Shown: in pieces, positions 8,036 to 15,616 of the stretch | Layout of the letters: every line of letters begins with the position of its first letter | How positions within the stretch are numbered: position 1 is the stretch's first letter | NCBI GenBank assembly: GCA_900767815.1 | Contig: CAAGAM010000040.1 | Span: forward strand, 1-32,526 | Source of the DNA: Clostridia bacterium | Lineage (GTDB): Bacteria; Bacillota; Clostridia; Christensenellales; Borkfalkiaceae | Direction of reading: 5' to 3' | DNA length: 32,526 bases | The notes under the pieces: generated by a model | What the model was told of the DNA's origin: nothing | What the model saw: the letters and a program-made list of their open reading frames with translations, nothing else | Database searches by the model: none | Made by a program: the position numbers and the translations under genes

Positions 8036-8068
8036 ACGGCTTGTTTTCGTGTTTAACGGCTAAAATTT

Positions 8069-8104
8069 GCCCGCTTGATTTCAAAGGAAATCAAGCGGGC
8101 TTTT
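8069..8104 (+). terminator. Strong intrinsic terminator
   Basis: A perfect 14-bp stem GCCCGCTTGATTTC / GAAATCAAGCGGGC around the loop AAAG, followed by TTTTATAT. It closes the plus-strand genes and lies 17 bp past the end of the convergent minus-strand operon. Read from the minus strand it is followed by AAATTTTAG, so it may also stop that operon. Confidence 0.9.
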
Positions 8105-8120
8105 ATATGTTTAATTAAAG

Positions 8121-9107
8121 TCAAAAAGACATCGAATAAGCGAGATTTTGAGTAAAGAGAGTTAAAGCACCCGAATTTTCCGATAATTTTTTTTGGTTGG
8201 GGAAGTGGAGTTTCATGTAATCGTCGCTGAAAACTCTGTCGAGGAAAAGCCCGAGTTCGGTTTTCGAAATAACGCCCTGTTGCCTTGCGGAATACCGCGC
8301 AAGCGCCGTTACCGTTATCGTAAGGTCGGTTACGACTATCGCGAGCAATACTATAGCTATGGTAGTCATCACTTTTTTCGGGCATTTATCGTAAATTTTC
8401 GCGAGCGGATTATAAACTCCGTACACAACGGCGAGACACAACAGCCCCCAGAAAAGCATGAACGGAATGGTTGTTCGACCGTTTATATTCAGGAATTCGT
8501 TCGAATAATCCCACGACCTTGCGCCGAGGATCTTTTCTTCCAGAAAATTCAGCAGATATTCGACGATACCTCCGCCTATTGCGCCGTAAATATAGGTCAT
8601 ATAAGGTTTTCTGTTGCTGTTTGCGAGGAAAATCCAGATAACGAGCGCGCCGAAGCCGTAAACGAAGTTTATCGGCGTGAAAATGCTCCCGTTGCAATAA
8701 ACGAAGCCGTTTCCTTTGCAGTAATTCAGAACCGTTTCCCACAGCGTTCCCACAACGCCGCCTAAAACGTAAGCGAAAACGCATTTGCCGAAATCGAGCG
8801 ATCTGAACCTCCCGCGGTTTTTCCGCGCGGAAAGCTCGGGCGATTTATCCGCGATGATCTCTTGCTCATCGGTTACGGTTTCGGCGATTTCCGCGGTTTT
8901 CGACAAGCTTTCACCTTCATATCCGCATTTACCGAAATCGACGGCGGCGGTTCCGGCATTTTCATATTCCCATTCGGAAACGGATGTCTCGGCGTTTAAA
9001 TTTCCGTATTCGACGGCAACTGTTTCATTGGCTACATTTTCCGCTTCAAGCGTTATCGGCTTGATTTTCTCGTTTGCGGCGGTCTTTTTTCGGGATTTTC
9101 TTCTCAT
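8121..9107 (-). CDS. CmpB-like (ABC_trans_CmpB) membrane protein with acidic N-terminal extension
   Basis: 328 residues. The first ~105 residues are hydrophilic, rich in Glu, Ala, Asn and Thr, with no recognisable fold. From about 108 to 260 there are four to five transmembrane segments with motifs typical of the 'putative ABC transporter permease' (CmpB) family: GFVYCNGSIFTPINFVYGFG, EYLLNFLEEKILGARSWDYS and NGRTTIPFMLFWGLL. A hydrophilic tail follows. The molecular function of this family is not established and no ABC ATPase lies beside it. The ATG at 9107 overlaps the upstream activase gene stop by ATGA, making it the third gene of a coupled operon. Confidence 0.8.
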   Translation of the reverse strand: MRRKSRKKTAANEKIKPITLEAENVANETVAVEYGNLNAETSVSEWEYENAGTAAVDFGKCGYEGESLSKTAEIAETVTDEQEIIADKSPELSARKNRGRFRSLDFGKCVFAYVLGGVVGTLWETVLNYCKGNGFVYCNGSIFTPINFVYGFGALVIWIFLANSNRKPYMTYIYGAIGGGIVEYLLNFLEEKILGARSWDYSNEFLNINGRTTIPFMLFWGLLCLAVVYGVYNPLAKIYDKCPKKVMTTIAIVLLAIVVTDLTITVTALARYSARQQGVISKTELGLFLDRVFSDDYMKLHFPNQKKLSENSGALTLFTQNLAYSMSF

Positions 9108-12031
9108 TTTTTCCTCAATTCGATAACGGACATGAGCGAACGGAGACGAATAGTCACCGCGCCCGTATTTGAAATTTCGTCAATTTTTACCTGAGCATAA
9201 AGCCTGCCCGATTTTTCTACGATCGAGCGCACTTCGTCGGTCGTAACAGCGTCCACGCCGCACCCGAACGAAACGAGCTGAACGACGTGAATATCGAGAT
9301 TTTCGGGCGCGTTCGCCACGAATTTCGCCGCGTTGTACATTCTCGAGTGGTAGGTCCATTGGTTTCTTACGCCCGTTACGAGTTTTTCTTTGCCGGGGCG
9401 TATCGAGTCTTCGCTTAAAACGATCGCGCCAAACCTGCAGATAAGCTCGTGGATTCCGTGGTTTATTTCCGGGTCGACGTGGTAAGGTCTGCCCGCAAGC
9501 AAAATCACGGGTTTGCCCGTTTCTTTTGCTTTTTTTATGTATCTTTCGCCCTCTGCGCGCACCGATTCGAGATATTCGGCATATTCCGCGTAAGCGGCTT
9601 TGGTCGCAAGCGAAATCTGCTTTGCGGTGAAATCTTTTTCGGGGAAGTATTTCACGAGAATCTCCCTCATGCGCCTTTCAAATACCTTAGGCTTTGCAAG
9701 GCTCAGAAAGTCATAGATGAATTTCACGTTTTTTATGTCCGGGATATTCCATCTCACAACTTGCGGATAATACGCCACGACGGGACAATTGAAATGGTCG
9801 TCTCCCTGCTTTTCGTCGATATTATAGCTCATGTCGGGATAGAAAATTACGTCCGCATTTTCGCGGATAAGTGCCTCTATATGTCCGTGAATGAGCTTTG
9901 CGGGGTAGCAAACGGTGTCCGACGGAATGGTGTATTGTCCGCCTTCGTAAAGCTTTCTGTCCGATAGCGGCGAGGTCATCACGTTAAACCCGAGTTCGGT
10001 GAAAAAAGCGTGCCAGAAGGGGAGCAGTTCGTACATGTTAAGCCCGAGCGGAAGCCCGACGTTTATCTTTTCGTCGTCCCGATCGGTATTTATATAGCTT
10101 GATAAATATCTCAGTTTATATGCGTACATGTCGTCGGAAACTTCTGTTTTCGCGCCCGTAACGGGCTTGGAACAGCGGTTCCCCGCAATATATTTTCCGC
10201 CGTCGGAGAAAGTGTTGACGGTGAGCGAGCAGTGGTTTCCGCAGCCGTTGCACGTGACGTTTGCAACTTTGTGCGAGAAGTTTTCAAGCTCTTTTTTCGT
10301 GATAAGCGAAGACGAGCCTTTCGAGAGTTTTTGCGCGTATAACGCCGCGCCGTATGCGCCCATAAGCGCGGAAAAGGCGGGGCGGATTACCTCAACGCCG
10401 AGTTCCTGCTCGAAAGCCCTTAAAACGCAATCGTTCAAAAACGTACCGCCCTGAACGACTATGTTTTTGCCGAGGTCTTCGGCTTTTGCTATTCTTATAA
10501 CCTTATAAAGCGCGTTTTTAACCACGCTTATCGAAAGCCCCGCCGAGATGTTTTCAATGCTTGCGCCGTCCTTTTGCGCCTGCTTCACGGAGCTGTTCAT
10601 AAACACCGTGCATCTCGAACCGAGGTTTACGGGCGCGTCGGCGAAAAGCCCGAGTTTTGCGAACTCCTCAACGCCGTAACCGAGCGATTCGGCAAAAGTC
10701 TGCAAGAACGATCCGCACCCCGAGGAACACGCTTCGTTCAGGAAAAGTTGGTCTATAAGTCCGTTTCTTATCTTAAAGCACTTCATGTCCTGTCCGCCGA
10801 TATCGAGAATGAAATCGACGTCGGGGCGGAATTTTTTGGCGGCGGTGTAGTGCGCGACGGTTTCCACAAGCCCGTTGTCTATGCGGAACGCGCTTTTTAT
10901 CATGTCTTCGCCGTAGCCCGTAACCGCCGACCCCGCGATTTTTATATCGGGGTATTCCGCGTAAAGCTTTTTTAAATAATCGAGCAGAATTTCAATCGGT
11001 TTGCCCACGCTCGGCGTATATACGGGGCGGAAAATATTCCCGTTTTCGTCCGTTAAAAGTATTTTTATGGTCGTCGAGCCTGCGTCCACGCCGAGATACA
11101 TTCTGCCGTTCGGCTTGTTTAACGTGATTATTCCTTCCGACTGTCTGCGGTGGCTCTCTTTAAATTCTTCGTATTCTTCTTTCGATTTGAAAAGCGGACG
11201 GCATCGTTCGTATTTTTTCAAAGAAGGAGCGCCGACAAAACATTGTATGATTTCGCCTAAGGTTTTTGTGCATTCGGGTTTTGCGAGAGCCGCGCCGAGC
11301 GCGACGTAAAATAGCGAATTTTCGGGCAGAACGCCTTTTATATGCAACGTTTCGTCAAAAGTTTTCCTTAGTTCCGAGAAAAACGTCAGAGGCCCGCCGA
11401 GATATAACACGTTCCCCTCGATTTTTCTGCCCTGAGCAAGCCCCGCCACAGTCTGGTTTGCAACCGCGGCGAAAATGCCCGCCGCAACGTCCTCGTTTTT
11501 CGCGCCCTGGTTTAAAAGGGGCTGAACGTCCGATTTTGCGAAAACTCCGCAACGCGAAGCGATCGTGTAAACTCTCGTGTGCGATTTCGAAAGTTCGTTG
11601 AGTTTTTCGGGCGTAAGCTTCATGAGCGTTGCCATCTGGTCGATGAACGCGCCCGTTCCGCCCGCGCACGTGCCGTTCATTCTCATCTCGAATCCGCCCG
11701 TCAGGAAAATTATTTTCGCGTCCTCGCCGCCGAGTTCGATAACGGCGTCTGTCTTCGGGAAAAACCTCGTAACGGCGGTTTTTTCGGCGTAAACTTCCTG
11801 AATAAATGGGAGATCGAGCGTTTCCGCAACGCCCATTCCCGCCGAACCCGACAGGCAAACCGACATTTCCTCGTCGCCGAATTTATCTTTCGCTTCGCCG
11901 AGAACTTCTATCGCCGTTTCGGGAATTTTCGAAAGGTGTCTTTGATATTTTGAAAATAGAATGTTTCCGTTTTCGTCGGCGATTACGGCTTTTAAAGTGG
12001 TCGAACCGATGTCTATTCCGAGTTTTTTCAT
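9104..12031 (-). CDS. Double BadF/HgdC-type CoA-dehydratase activase with DUF2229 region
   Basis: 975 residues. Two ASKHA ATPase domains in tandem: 4-255 (GIDIGSTTLKAVI; GTCAGGTGAF with Cys122; SRCGVF with Cys161) and 312-570 (GVDAGSTTIKILL; EACSSGCGSF with Cys435; SRCTVF with Cys474). In archerases such as HgdC the equivalent cysteines hold a [4Fe-4S] cluster at the dimer interface and ATP hydrolysis drives low-potential electron transfer. A cysteine cluster CNGCGNHC (594-601) with Cys620 follows, then a DUF2229-type region (about 640-860) and an HgdB-like end with LAGRPYHVDPEINHG. Proteins of this kind are usually about 1400 residues and include the part that here is a separate upstream gene. 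ATGA overlaps link it to both neighbours. The substrate cannot be told from sequence. Confidence 0.88.
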   Translation of the reverse strand: MKKLGIDIGSTTLKAVIADENGNILFSKYQRHLSKIPETAIEVLGEAKDKFGDEEMSVCLSGSAGMGVAETLDLPFIQEVYAEKTAVTRFFPKTDAVIELGGEDAKIIFLTGGFEMRMNGTCAGGTGAFIDQMATLMKLTPEKLNELSKSHTRVYTIASRCGVFAKSDVQPLLNQGAKNEDVAAGIFAAVANQTVAGLAQGRKIEGNVLYLGGPLTFFSELRKTFDETLHIKGVLPENSLFYVALGAALAKPECTKTLGEIIQCFVGAPSLKKYERCRPLFKSKEEYEEFKESHRRQSEGIITLNKPNGRMYLGVDAGSTTIKILLTDENGNIFRPVYTPSVGKPIEILLDYLKKLYAEYPDIKIAGSAVTGYGEDMIKSAFRIDNGLVETVAHYTAAKKFRPDVDFILDIGGQDMKCFKIRNGLIDQLFLNEACSSGCGSFLQTFAESLGYGVEEFAKLGLFADAPVNLGSRCTVFMNSSVKQAQKDGASIENISAGLSISVVKNALYKVIRIAKAEDLGKNIVVQGGTFLNDCVLRAFEQELGVEVIRPAFSALMGAYGAALYAQKLSKGSSSLITKKELENFSHKVANVTCNGCGNHCSLTVNTFSDGGKYIAGNRCSKPVTGAKTEVSDDMYAYKLRYLSSYINTDRDDEKINVGLPLGLNMYELLPFWHAFFTELGFNVMTSPLSDRKLYEGGQYTIPSDTVCYPAKLIHGHIEALIRENADVIFYPDMSYNIDEKQGDDHFNCPVVAYYPQVVRWNIPDIKNVKFIYDFLSLAKPKVFERRMREILVKYFPEKDFTAKQISLATKAAYAEYAEYLESVRAEGERYIKKAKETGKPVILLAGRPYHVDPEINHGIHELICRFGAIVLSEDSIRPGKEKLVTGVRNQWTYHSRMYNAAKFVANAPENLDIHVVQLVSFGCGVDAVTTDEVRSIVEKSGRLYAQVKIDEISNTGAVTIRLRSLMSVIELRKK

Positions 12032-13533
12032 GCCGTTGCCTCGCTTTTTGTTTCGTCGTTGTTTATTGTTTCCGCTTTGTTTTCGTTTTTGATTTTACTT
12101 GCGCCGGTGCAGGTCGCCGCCGCTTCGCAGTGCGCGCAAGCTTCTTTATCGGCTTTATCTTTGTCGGCTTTATCGTTATCGGCGTTTCCGCGGCAAAAAG
12201 TGCAATTTTTGCCGCAGGTATTTTCTTTGTTATCGTCTTCGGCGTAAGCTTTTTTCTTCGCTTCGTCCGCATTGCCGTTGTTATTGCCGCTGTTTTCCGC
12301 GCGCATGTTGTCGCGGGCGATGGAAAGCATGAGCTTGATTCTGTTTTCCTGATTGACGGCAGACGCGCCCGCGTCGTAATCGACGGGGAAAATATTCGCG
12401 TCGGGATAGAGTTCGCGCAGTCTTCTTATCGTGCCTTTGCCGACGATATGGTTAGGAAGGCACCCGAATGGTTGCGCGCAGATTACGTTTGAATACCCTT
12501 TTTCGATAAGTTCGGCAACTTCCCCGGGGAGCAGCCAGCCCTCGCCCATTTTAACGCCGCGGTCGATAACGTCGTCGGCAAGTTCTTTCACCTTTTCAAA
12601 CGAAACGGGCGCGACGAACTCGGGATAAGGCTCAAGCGCTTCGATCATATAGTCCTCATAATGCGCCAGAATCTTTTCCGCAATTCCGCCTATGCGGAAT
12701 TTGAAGAAATTTCCGCCGTAATATTTATGGTCTGCGGCGATGTTTGCGGCGCAGTATTGCAAAAAGCCCATAACGCCGGGAATCATAAATTCGACGTCTT
12801 GCGTAGATAGGAATTTTTCAAGCCCGCGGTTGGCAAAAGCCGAGTATTTAACGTAAATTTCGCCTACGATACCCACCTTCACGAGGTCGCGTTTTTCGCG
12901 TTTTATGTCGTGAAAGTCCTTTGCCATAAGCGATAGATTTTTGCGCATTTCCTTTTTGGAGCTGCCTTTTTTTCTCTCAAACTGAGCCGAAAGCTCGTCC
13001 GTCCATTTTTTAACCACGGCGTCCGTCGCGCCCTTTTCGGTTTCGTAAGGGGCGGTCTGATTTTTGAGAAGGAGAATCATATCGCCGTAAATGAGCGACG
13101 AAAAACCCGCGAGAATCATTCTCGGGGTAAGTTTGAATCCGCTGTACTTTTCCAAGCCCGAAAAACTCATCGAAATTACGGGAACGTATTCCATGCCCAT
13201 TTCTTTCAGGGCTTTTCTCAGCAAAAATATGTAATTCGAGGCTCTGCAACCGCCTCCCGTCTGGGTGAACAAAAGGGCGGTTTTGTGCGGGTCGTAATCT
13301 CCCGATTCGAGCGCATATAAAAGTTGCCCGCAAGAGCAAATCGCGGGGTAGCACATGTCGTTATGCAGATATTTAAGCCCGGTGTCGATAACGTCTTTCC
13401 CCTCGTACCGCACGACTTTGAAATTATATCCGTTGATGCGGAAAATACTTTCGAAAAGTTGCATGTGAGTCGGGAAAATATCCGGGCAGAGAATAGTATA
13501 TTCTCGTTTCATTTGCTTGGTGAAATCTATCAT
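12028..13533 (-). CDS. 2-hydroxyacyl-CoA dehydratase (HgdB-like) component with Cys/Lys/Asp-rich tail
   Basis: 501 residues. The body (1 to about 410) resembles the C-terminal dehydratase-like part of the large activase fusion proteins: NDMCYPAICSCGQ with Cys61, Cys66 and Cys68, TQTGGGCRASNY with Cys96, and the closing block QPFGCLPNHIVGKG and DYDAGASAVNQENR. Several of these cysteines could ligate an iron-sulfur cluster. The last ~90 residues are low-complexity (DKADKDKADKEA) with cysteine groups CGKNCTFC and CAHC-C, which is unusual for the family. First gene of the operon; the start is preceded by AGAGG. Overlap ATGA with the activase. Role probably an iron-sulfur reductase/dehydratase partner of that activase; the substrate is unknown. 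Confidence 0.82.
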   Translation of the reverse strand: MIDFTKQMKREYTILCPDIFPTHMQLFESIFRINGYNFKVVRYEGKDVIDTGLKYLHNDMCYPAICSCGQLLYALESGDYDPHKTALLFTQTGGGCRASNYIFLLRKALKEMGMEYVPVISMSFSGLEKYSGFKLTPRMILAGFSSLIYGDMILLLKNQTAPYETEKGATDAVVKKWTDELSAQFERKKGSSKKEMRKNLSLMAKDFHDIKREKRDLVKVGIVGEIYVKYSAFANRGLEKFLSTQDVEFMIPGVMGFLQYCAANIAADHKYYGGNFFKFRIGGIAEKILAHYEDYMIEALEPYPEFVAPVSFEKVKELADDVIDRGVKMGEGWLLPGEVAELIEKGYSNVICAQPFGCLPNHIVGKGTIRRLRELYPDANIFPVDYDAGASAVNQENRIKLMLSIARDNMRAENSGNNNGNADEAKKKAYAEDDNKENTCGKNCTFCRGNADNDKADKDKADKEACAHCEAAATCTGASKIKNENKAETINNDETKSEATA

Positions 13534-13910
13534 TTCAGCCTCTGTTTCGATTTATTTTAAGAAATCTTTGTTATTTAGATAACTATACTTATTTATAATA
13601 ATACAAGCATATCATAACACAGAACTGCGGGGATAATCAAGGAAAAAATCGCGAAAAAAGGACATTTCCAAATAATTTCACAATGCGCGTTTTACCTTCG
13701 CGGCAGAAAGCCTTCCTCTTTGGGGAAGGTGTCGGCATTGCCGACGAAAGAGGTCTATGCGACAGAAAATGTCCCCACTCGGCGGAGTTAAACGAGTCGA
13801 AAAATAAAAAAGTTCGCGCCCTATGCAGAATATGGCATAAGTGAAAAAGGTTGCATATGGGAGAGATGTCGCCAGCCATAAGCAATTATTTTATTAAAAT
13901 CAAAGGCGAC
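13534..13910. other. Intergenic region upstream of the dehydratase operon
   Basis: Positions 13534-13620 are AT-rich and must contain the promoter for the minus-strand operon; a TATAGT on the minus strand near 13580 is a candidate -10, but I find no good -35. From about 13690 the sequence is repeat-like: CCTTCC...GGAAGG with GTCGGC-ATT-GCCGAC, and CCACTCGGCGGAG, whose reverse complement recurs at 14077 and 14400. GTCGCC near 13869 pairs with GGCGAC near 13905. No gene is visible. Confidence 0.5.
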
Positions 13911-14023
13911 AAAGAGGGGCAAACGAGCGGTTGAAATAAGAGCGGATTAAACAATAAATGTAGGTCTATAAGTTGATTATCTGATTGTTATCACTTATTT
14001 AAAAACAAAGGAAGCCCCTCTTT
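13911..14023 (+). repeat. 113-bp palindromic repeat, copy A
   Basis: Bounded by AAAGAGGGGC and its reverse complement GCCCCTCTTT, with inner arms TTGAAATAAG and CTTATTTAAA. The middle contains CTATAAGTTGATTATC. Read on the opposite strand, 14233-14346 has the same order of blocks with conserved GCGGATTAAA, CTATAAGTCGATTATC and GGAAGCCCCTCTTT separated by diverged spacers. The two are therefore inverted copies of one element. Confidence 0.75.
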
Positions 14024-14099
14024 CGGCGCATGCGCGCCACCTTCCCCCGATTTAACTTTTTATGCTTATGCTTTTCTCCGCCGAGTGGGAAGACTTTCT
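14014..14099 (+). repeat. 86-bp direct repeat, copy 1
   Basis: Matches 14337-14422 over 86 bases without gaps and with only a few substitutions (for example GCATGCGCGCC versus GCATACGCGCC). It includes CGATTTAACTTTTTATGCTTA and CTCCGCCGAGTGGGAAGACTT. It starts inside the right end of palindromic copy A, just as the second copy starts inside the right end of copy B. Confidence 0.8.
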
Positions 14100-14232
14100 A
14101 TTTTTTGACTCGGCTTTTGACTTAAAACGGTCGGAAGTGTTCCCACTTGGCGGACTTTATGTAAGCTTTTACTTAATTTGGGGGAAATGCCGTTGCCGCG
14201 AGACGTTGTTATCGTTCAAAATTCAAAACGGC

Positions 14233-14346
14233 AAAGAGGGGCTTCCGTAAAATTAAAATAAGAGATAAAATAACGGATAATCGACTTATAGGGTAGTTTT
14301 TTATATTTAATCCGCACTTATTTCAAGTCTTCTTGCGCCCCTCTTT
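14233..14346 (-). repeat. 114-bp palindromic repeat, copy B (inverted)
   Basis: Same element as 13911-14023 in the opposite orientation: AAAGAGGGGC and GCCCCTCTTT termini, AAAATAAG and CTTATTTCAA inner arms, and GATAATCGACTTATAG in the centre. The sequence between A and B (14100-14232) holds another inverted pair, a GAGTGGGAA-type motif at about 14084 and TTCCCACTTGGCGGA at about 14139. Confidence 0.75.
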
Positions 14347-14422
14347 CGGCGCATACGCGCCACCTTCTCCCGATTTAACTTTTTATGCTTATAATTTTCT
14401 CCGCCGAGTGGGAAGACTTCCT
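14337..14422 (+). repeat. 86-bp direct repeat, copy 2
   Basis: Second copy of 14014-14099, same length with scattered substitutions. Together with palindromic copies A and B it makes a nested arrangement of direct and inverted repeats over about 500 bp. Confidence 0.8.
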
Positions 14423-14446
14423 GCTATGTTTCAAATACTAAGTGAT

Positions 14447-14560
14447 GACCTCTCTCGGCACTTGCGTGCCACTCTCCCCGAAGGGGAAAACAGTTATCGG
14501 CACTGCGTGCCACTCTCCCCGAAGGGGAAAGCTTTTTTATATATCCCGAAGGGGAAAACT
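14447..14560. repeat. Triple CTCCCCGAAGGGGA hairpin repeat
   Basis: TGACCTCTCTCGGC followed by a palindromic CACTTGCGTGCC and the hairpin CTCTCCCCGAAGGGGAAA. The CGGCACTGCGTGCC plus hairpin unit is then repeated, and a third partial hairpin (TCCCGAAGGGGAAAA) follows. It is related to 668-717. Multiplication of the hairpin unit suggests slippage or local duplication. Confidence 0.6.
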
Positions 14561-14711
14561 TTCTTATATTTATATATTATGTTGATACATATCTTGTTCT
14601 GTTCTGCTATACATTTTATGGATATCGTTATATGGATATCGATTGCGCCGTTATATAAAACAACCTCAAAATTTTTTCATGTGAAATTTTTCATCGTTCC
14701 TTTAAAATTGC

Positions 14712-14740
14712 TTGACACGCTTCACAAGCATAGGTATAAT
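14712..14740 (+). promoter_or_regulatory. Perfect consensus sigma-A promoter
   Basis: TTGACA at 14712-14717 and TATAAT at 14735-14740, separated by exactly 17 bp. Both hexamers match consensus at all positions. Transcription would start near 14747 and run rightward into a stretch with no clear gene. A second perfect TATAAT lies at 14821-14826 with a weak TTGCAG 17 bp upstream. Confidence 0.8.
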
Positions 14741-14746
14741 GTAGAG

Positions 14747-15295
14747 CGTAAAATTGTCTGATGCCGTTCGCGGGTTTTAAAAATTCACCGAATCGGTTTG
14801 CAGGGTTTCAAACCACAAAGTATAATTTCGAAAGAGAAGTACTTCTCTTTTCGCCTTTGGCGAAAAGATTCTCCTAAATGGGGGAATCAGCCCGAAAGAT
14901 TGGCGGGCGCGTCGAAAGATATGCAACGACGGTTTAGAGCGATATGTCTGAAAAATATATTGAAACTATATGTCGAAAAACATGTCGAAGCGATTGCCCG
15001 AACGGAATTTTCGGAGCTTACGAAATGTACAAAGCGTGCGGAAACCGACAAATTCGGCAAATACGGTAAAACCGACAAATTCGACAAATTCGGCAAATAC
15101 GATAAATACGGTAAAACCGATAAAGCCTAAATGCGTCAAATCAGGCAAATACGACAAAACGAACAACGAAAAAACCGAAAAAACGAAAAACGAAATACAA
15201 AAGATAATTGCGCCGAAAAGCGCGTCGCGTTGTTATATTTCGGGTTGTGCCGCCCGTATATATAATGATGTCGGCAACCGTGCGGCGTTGTTATA
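14747..15295 (+). other. Transcribed-looking structured region; possible ncRNA or short leaderless ORF
   Basis: Follows the perfect promoter at 14712-14740. It contains several hairpins: GGTTTG/CAAACC near 14795-14813, a 20-bp perfect palindrome AAAGAGAAGTACTTCTCTTT (14831-14850), CTTTTCGCC/GGCGAAAAG (14847-14867) and GATTC/GAATC (about 14867-14887). A reading frame from a TTG at 14798 to 15130 would encode 110 residues ending in a repetitive Asp/Lys/Phe/Tyr/Gly tract, but it has no ribosome binding site and runs through the hairpins. The tract 15040-15190 is a purine-rich array of short repeats such as GACAAATTCGGCAAATACGG. I cannot match it to 6S, tmRNA, RNase P, SRP or T-box. Confidence 0.4.
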
Positions 15296-15575
15296 ATGCC
15301 AGTCAAGAATAATACGAACCCCGCCAAAACGCCGATATTTCCGCGCTTTATGCCGAATTCGCCTTAGCCCGTACAGCAAGTACGAACAAAGTCGCCTTCG
15401 ACAGAAATCATCGAAAATAGCGACGTTTTGGTTGCCTGCAAGTATTGCGGCGCGTTTTTAGGCTAAGACGCGGCGCGCAAACGGCATAATACACTCGTAT
15501 ATGGCGGTTGCGGAACAAAGTATTAGCCTAAAAACACGCCGCAAGACCGAGGTTTGGATTATTCTTGGCTGGCAT
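15296..15575. mobile_element. 280-bp MITE-like element
   Basis: The ends are 18-bp terminal inverted repeats with one mismatch: ATGCCAGTCAAGAATAAT at 15296-15313 and ATTATTCTTGGCTGGCAT at 15558-15575. The left arm (15296-15433) is the inverted copy of window positions 1-138. The right half holds a second hairpin, GCGGCGCGTTTTTAGGCTAA (15448-15467) against TTAGCCTAAAAACACGCCGC (15523-15542). It has no coding capacity, as expected for a non-autonomous element. I could not see a clear target-site duplication. Confidence 0.7.
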
Positions 15576-15613
15576 CCGCAAGTGATTGCGTTTAAACACA
15601 TTCACTTATGGCT
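15576..15613. repeat. 38-bp direct repeat flanking the ROK gene, downstream copy
   Basis: CCGCAAGTGATTGCGTTTAA and the following CACATTCACTTATGGCT resemble 17010-17048 (CCGCAAGCGATTACGTTTGA, then CTCGTTCACTTATGACT) with about seven substitutions. This copy abuts the right end of the MITE-like element and overlaps nothing coding; the other copy is just upstream of the ROK gene. Confidence 0.55.
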
Positions 15614-15616
15614 GTT

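Noticed and set aside
13690..13800. Riboswitch or T-box upstream of an operon
   Set aside because: No T-box AGGGTGGNACCGCG motif or riboswitch-like core, and the nearest gene reads away on the minus strand with its leader at 13534-13620.
14447..14560. CRISPR array
   Set aside because: The hairpin units are irregularly spaced, without unique spacers of constant length, and no cas genes are present.
14798..15130. 110-codon frame ending in a DKFGKY-type repeat
   Set aside because: TTG start without ribosome binding site, running through several stable hairpins; retained only as a possibility within the structured region.
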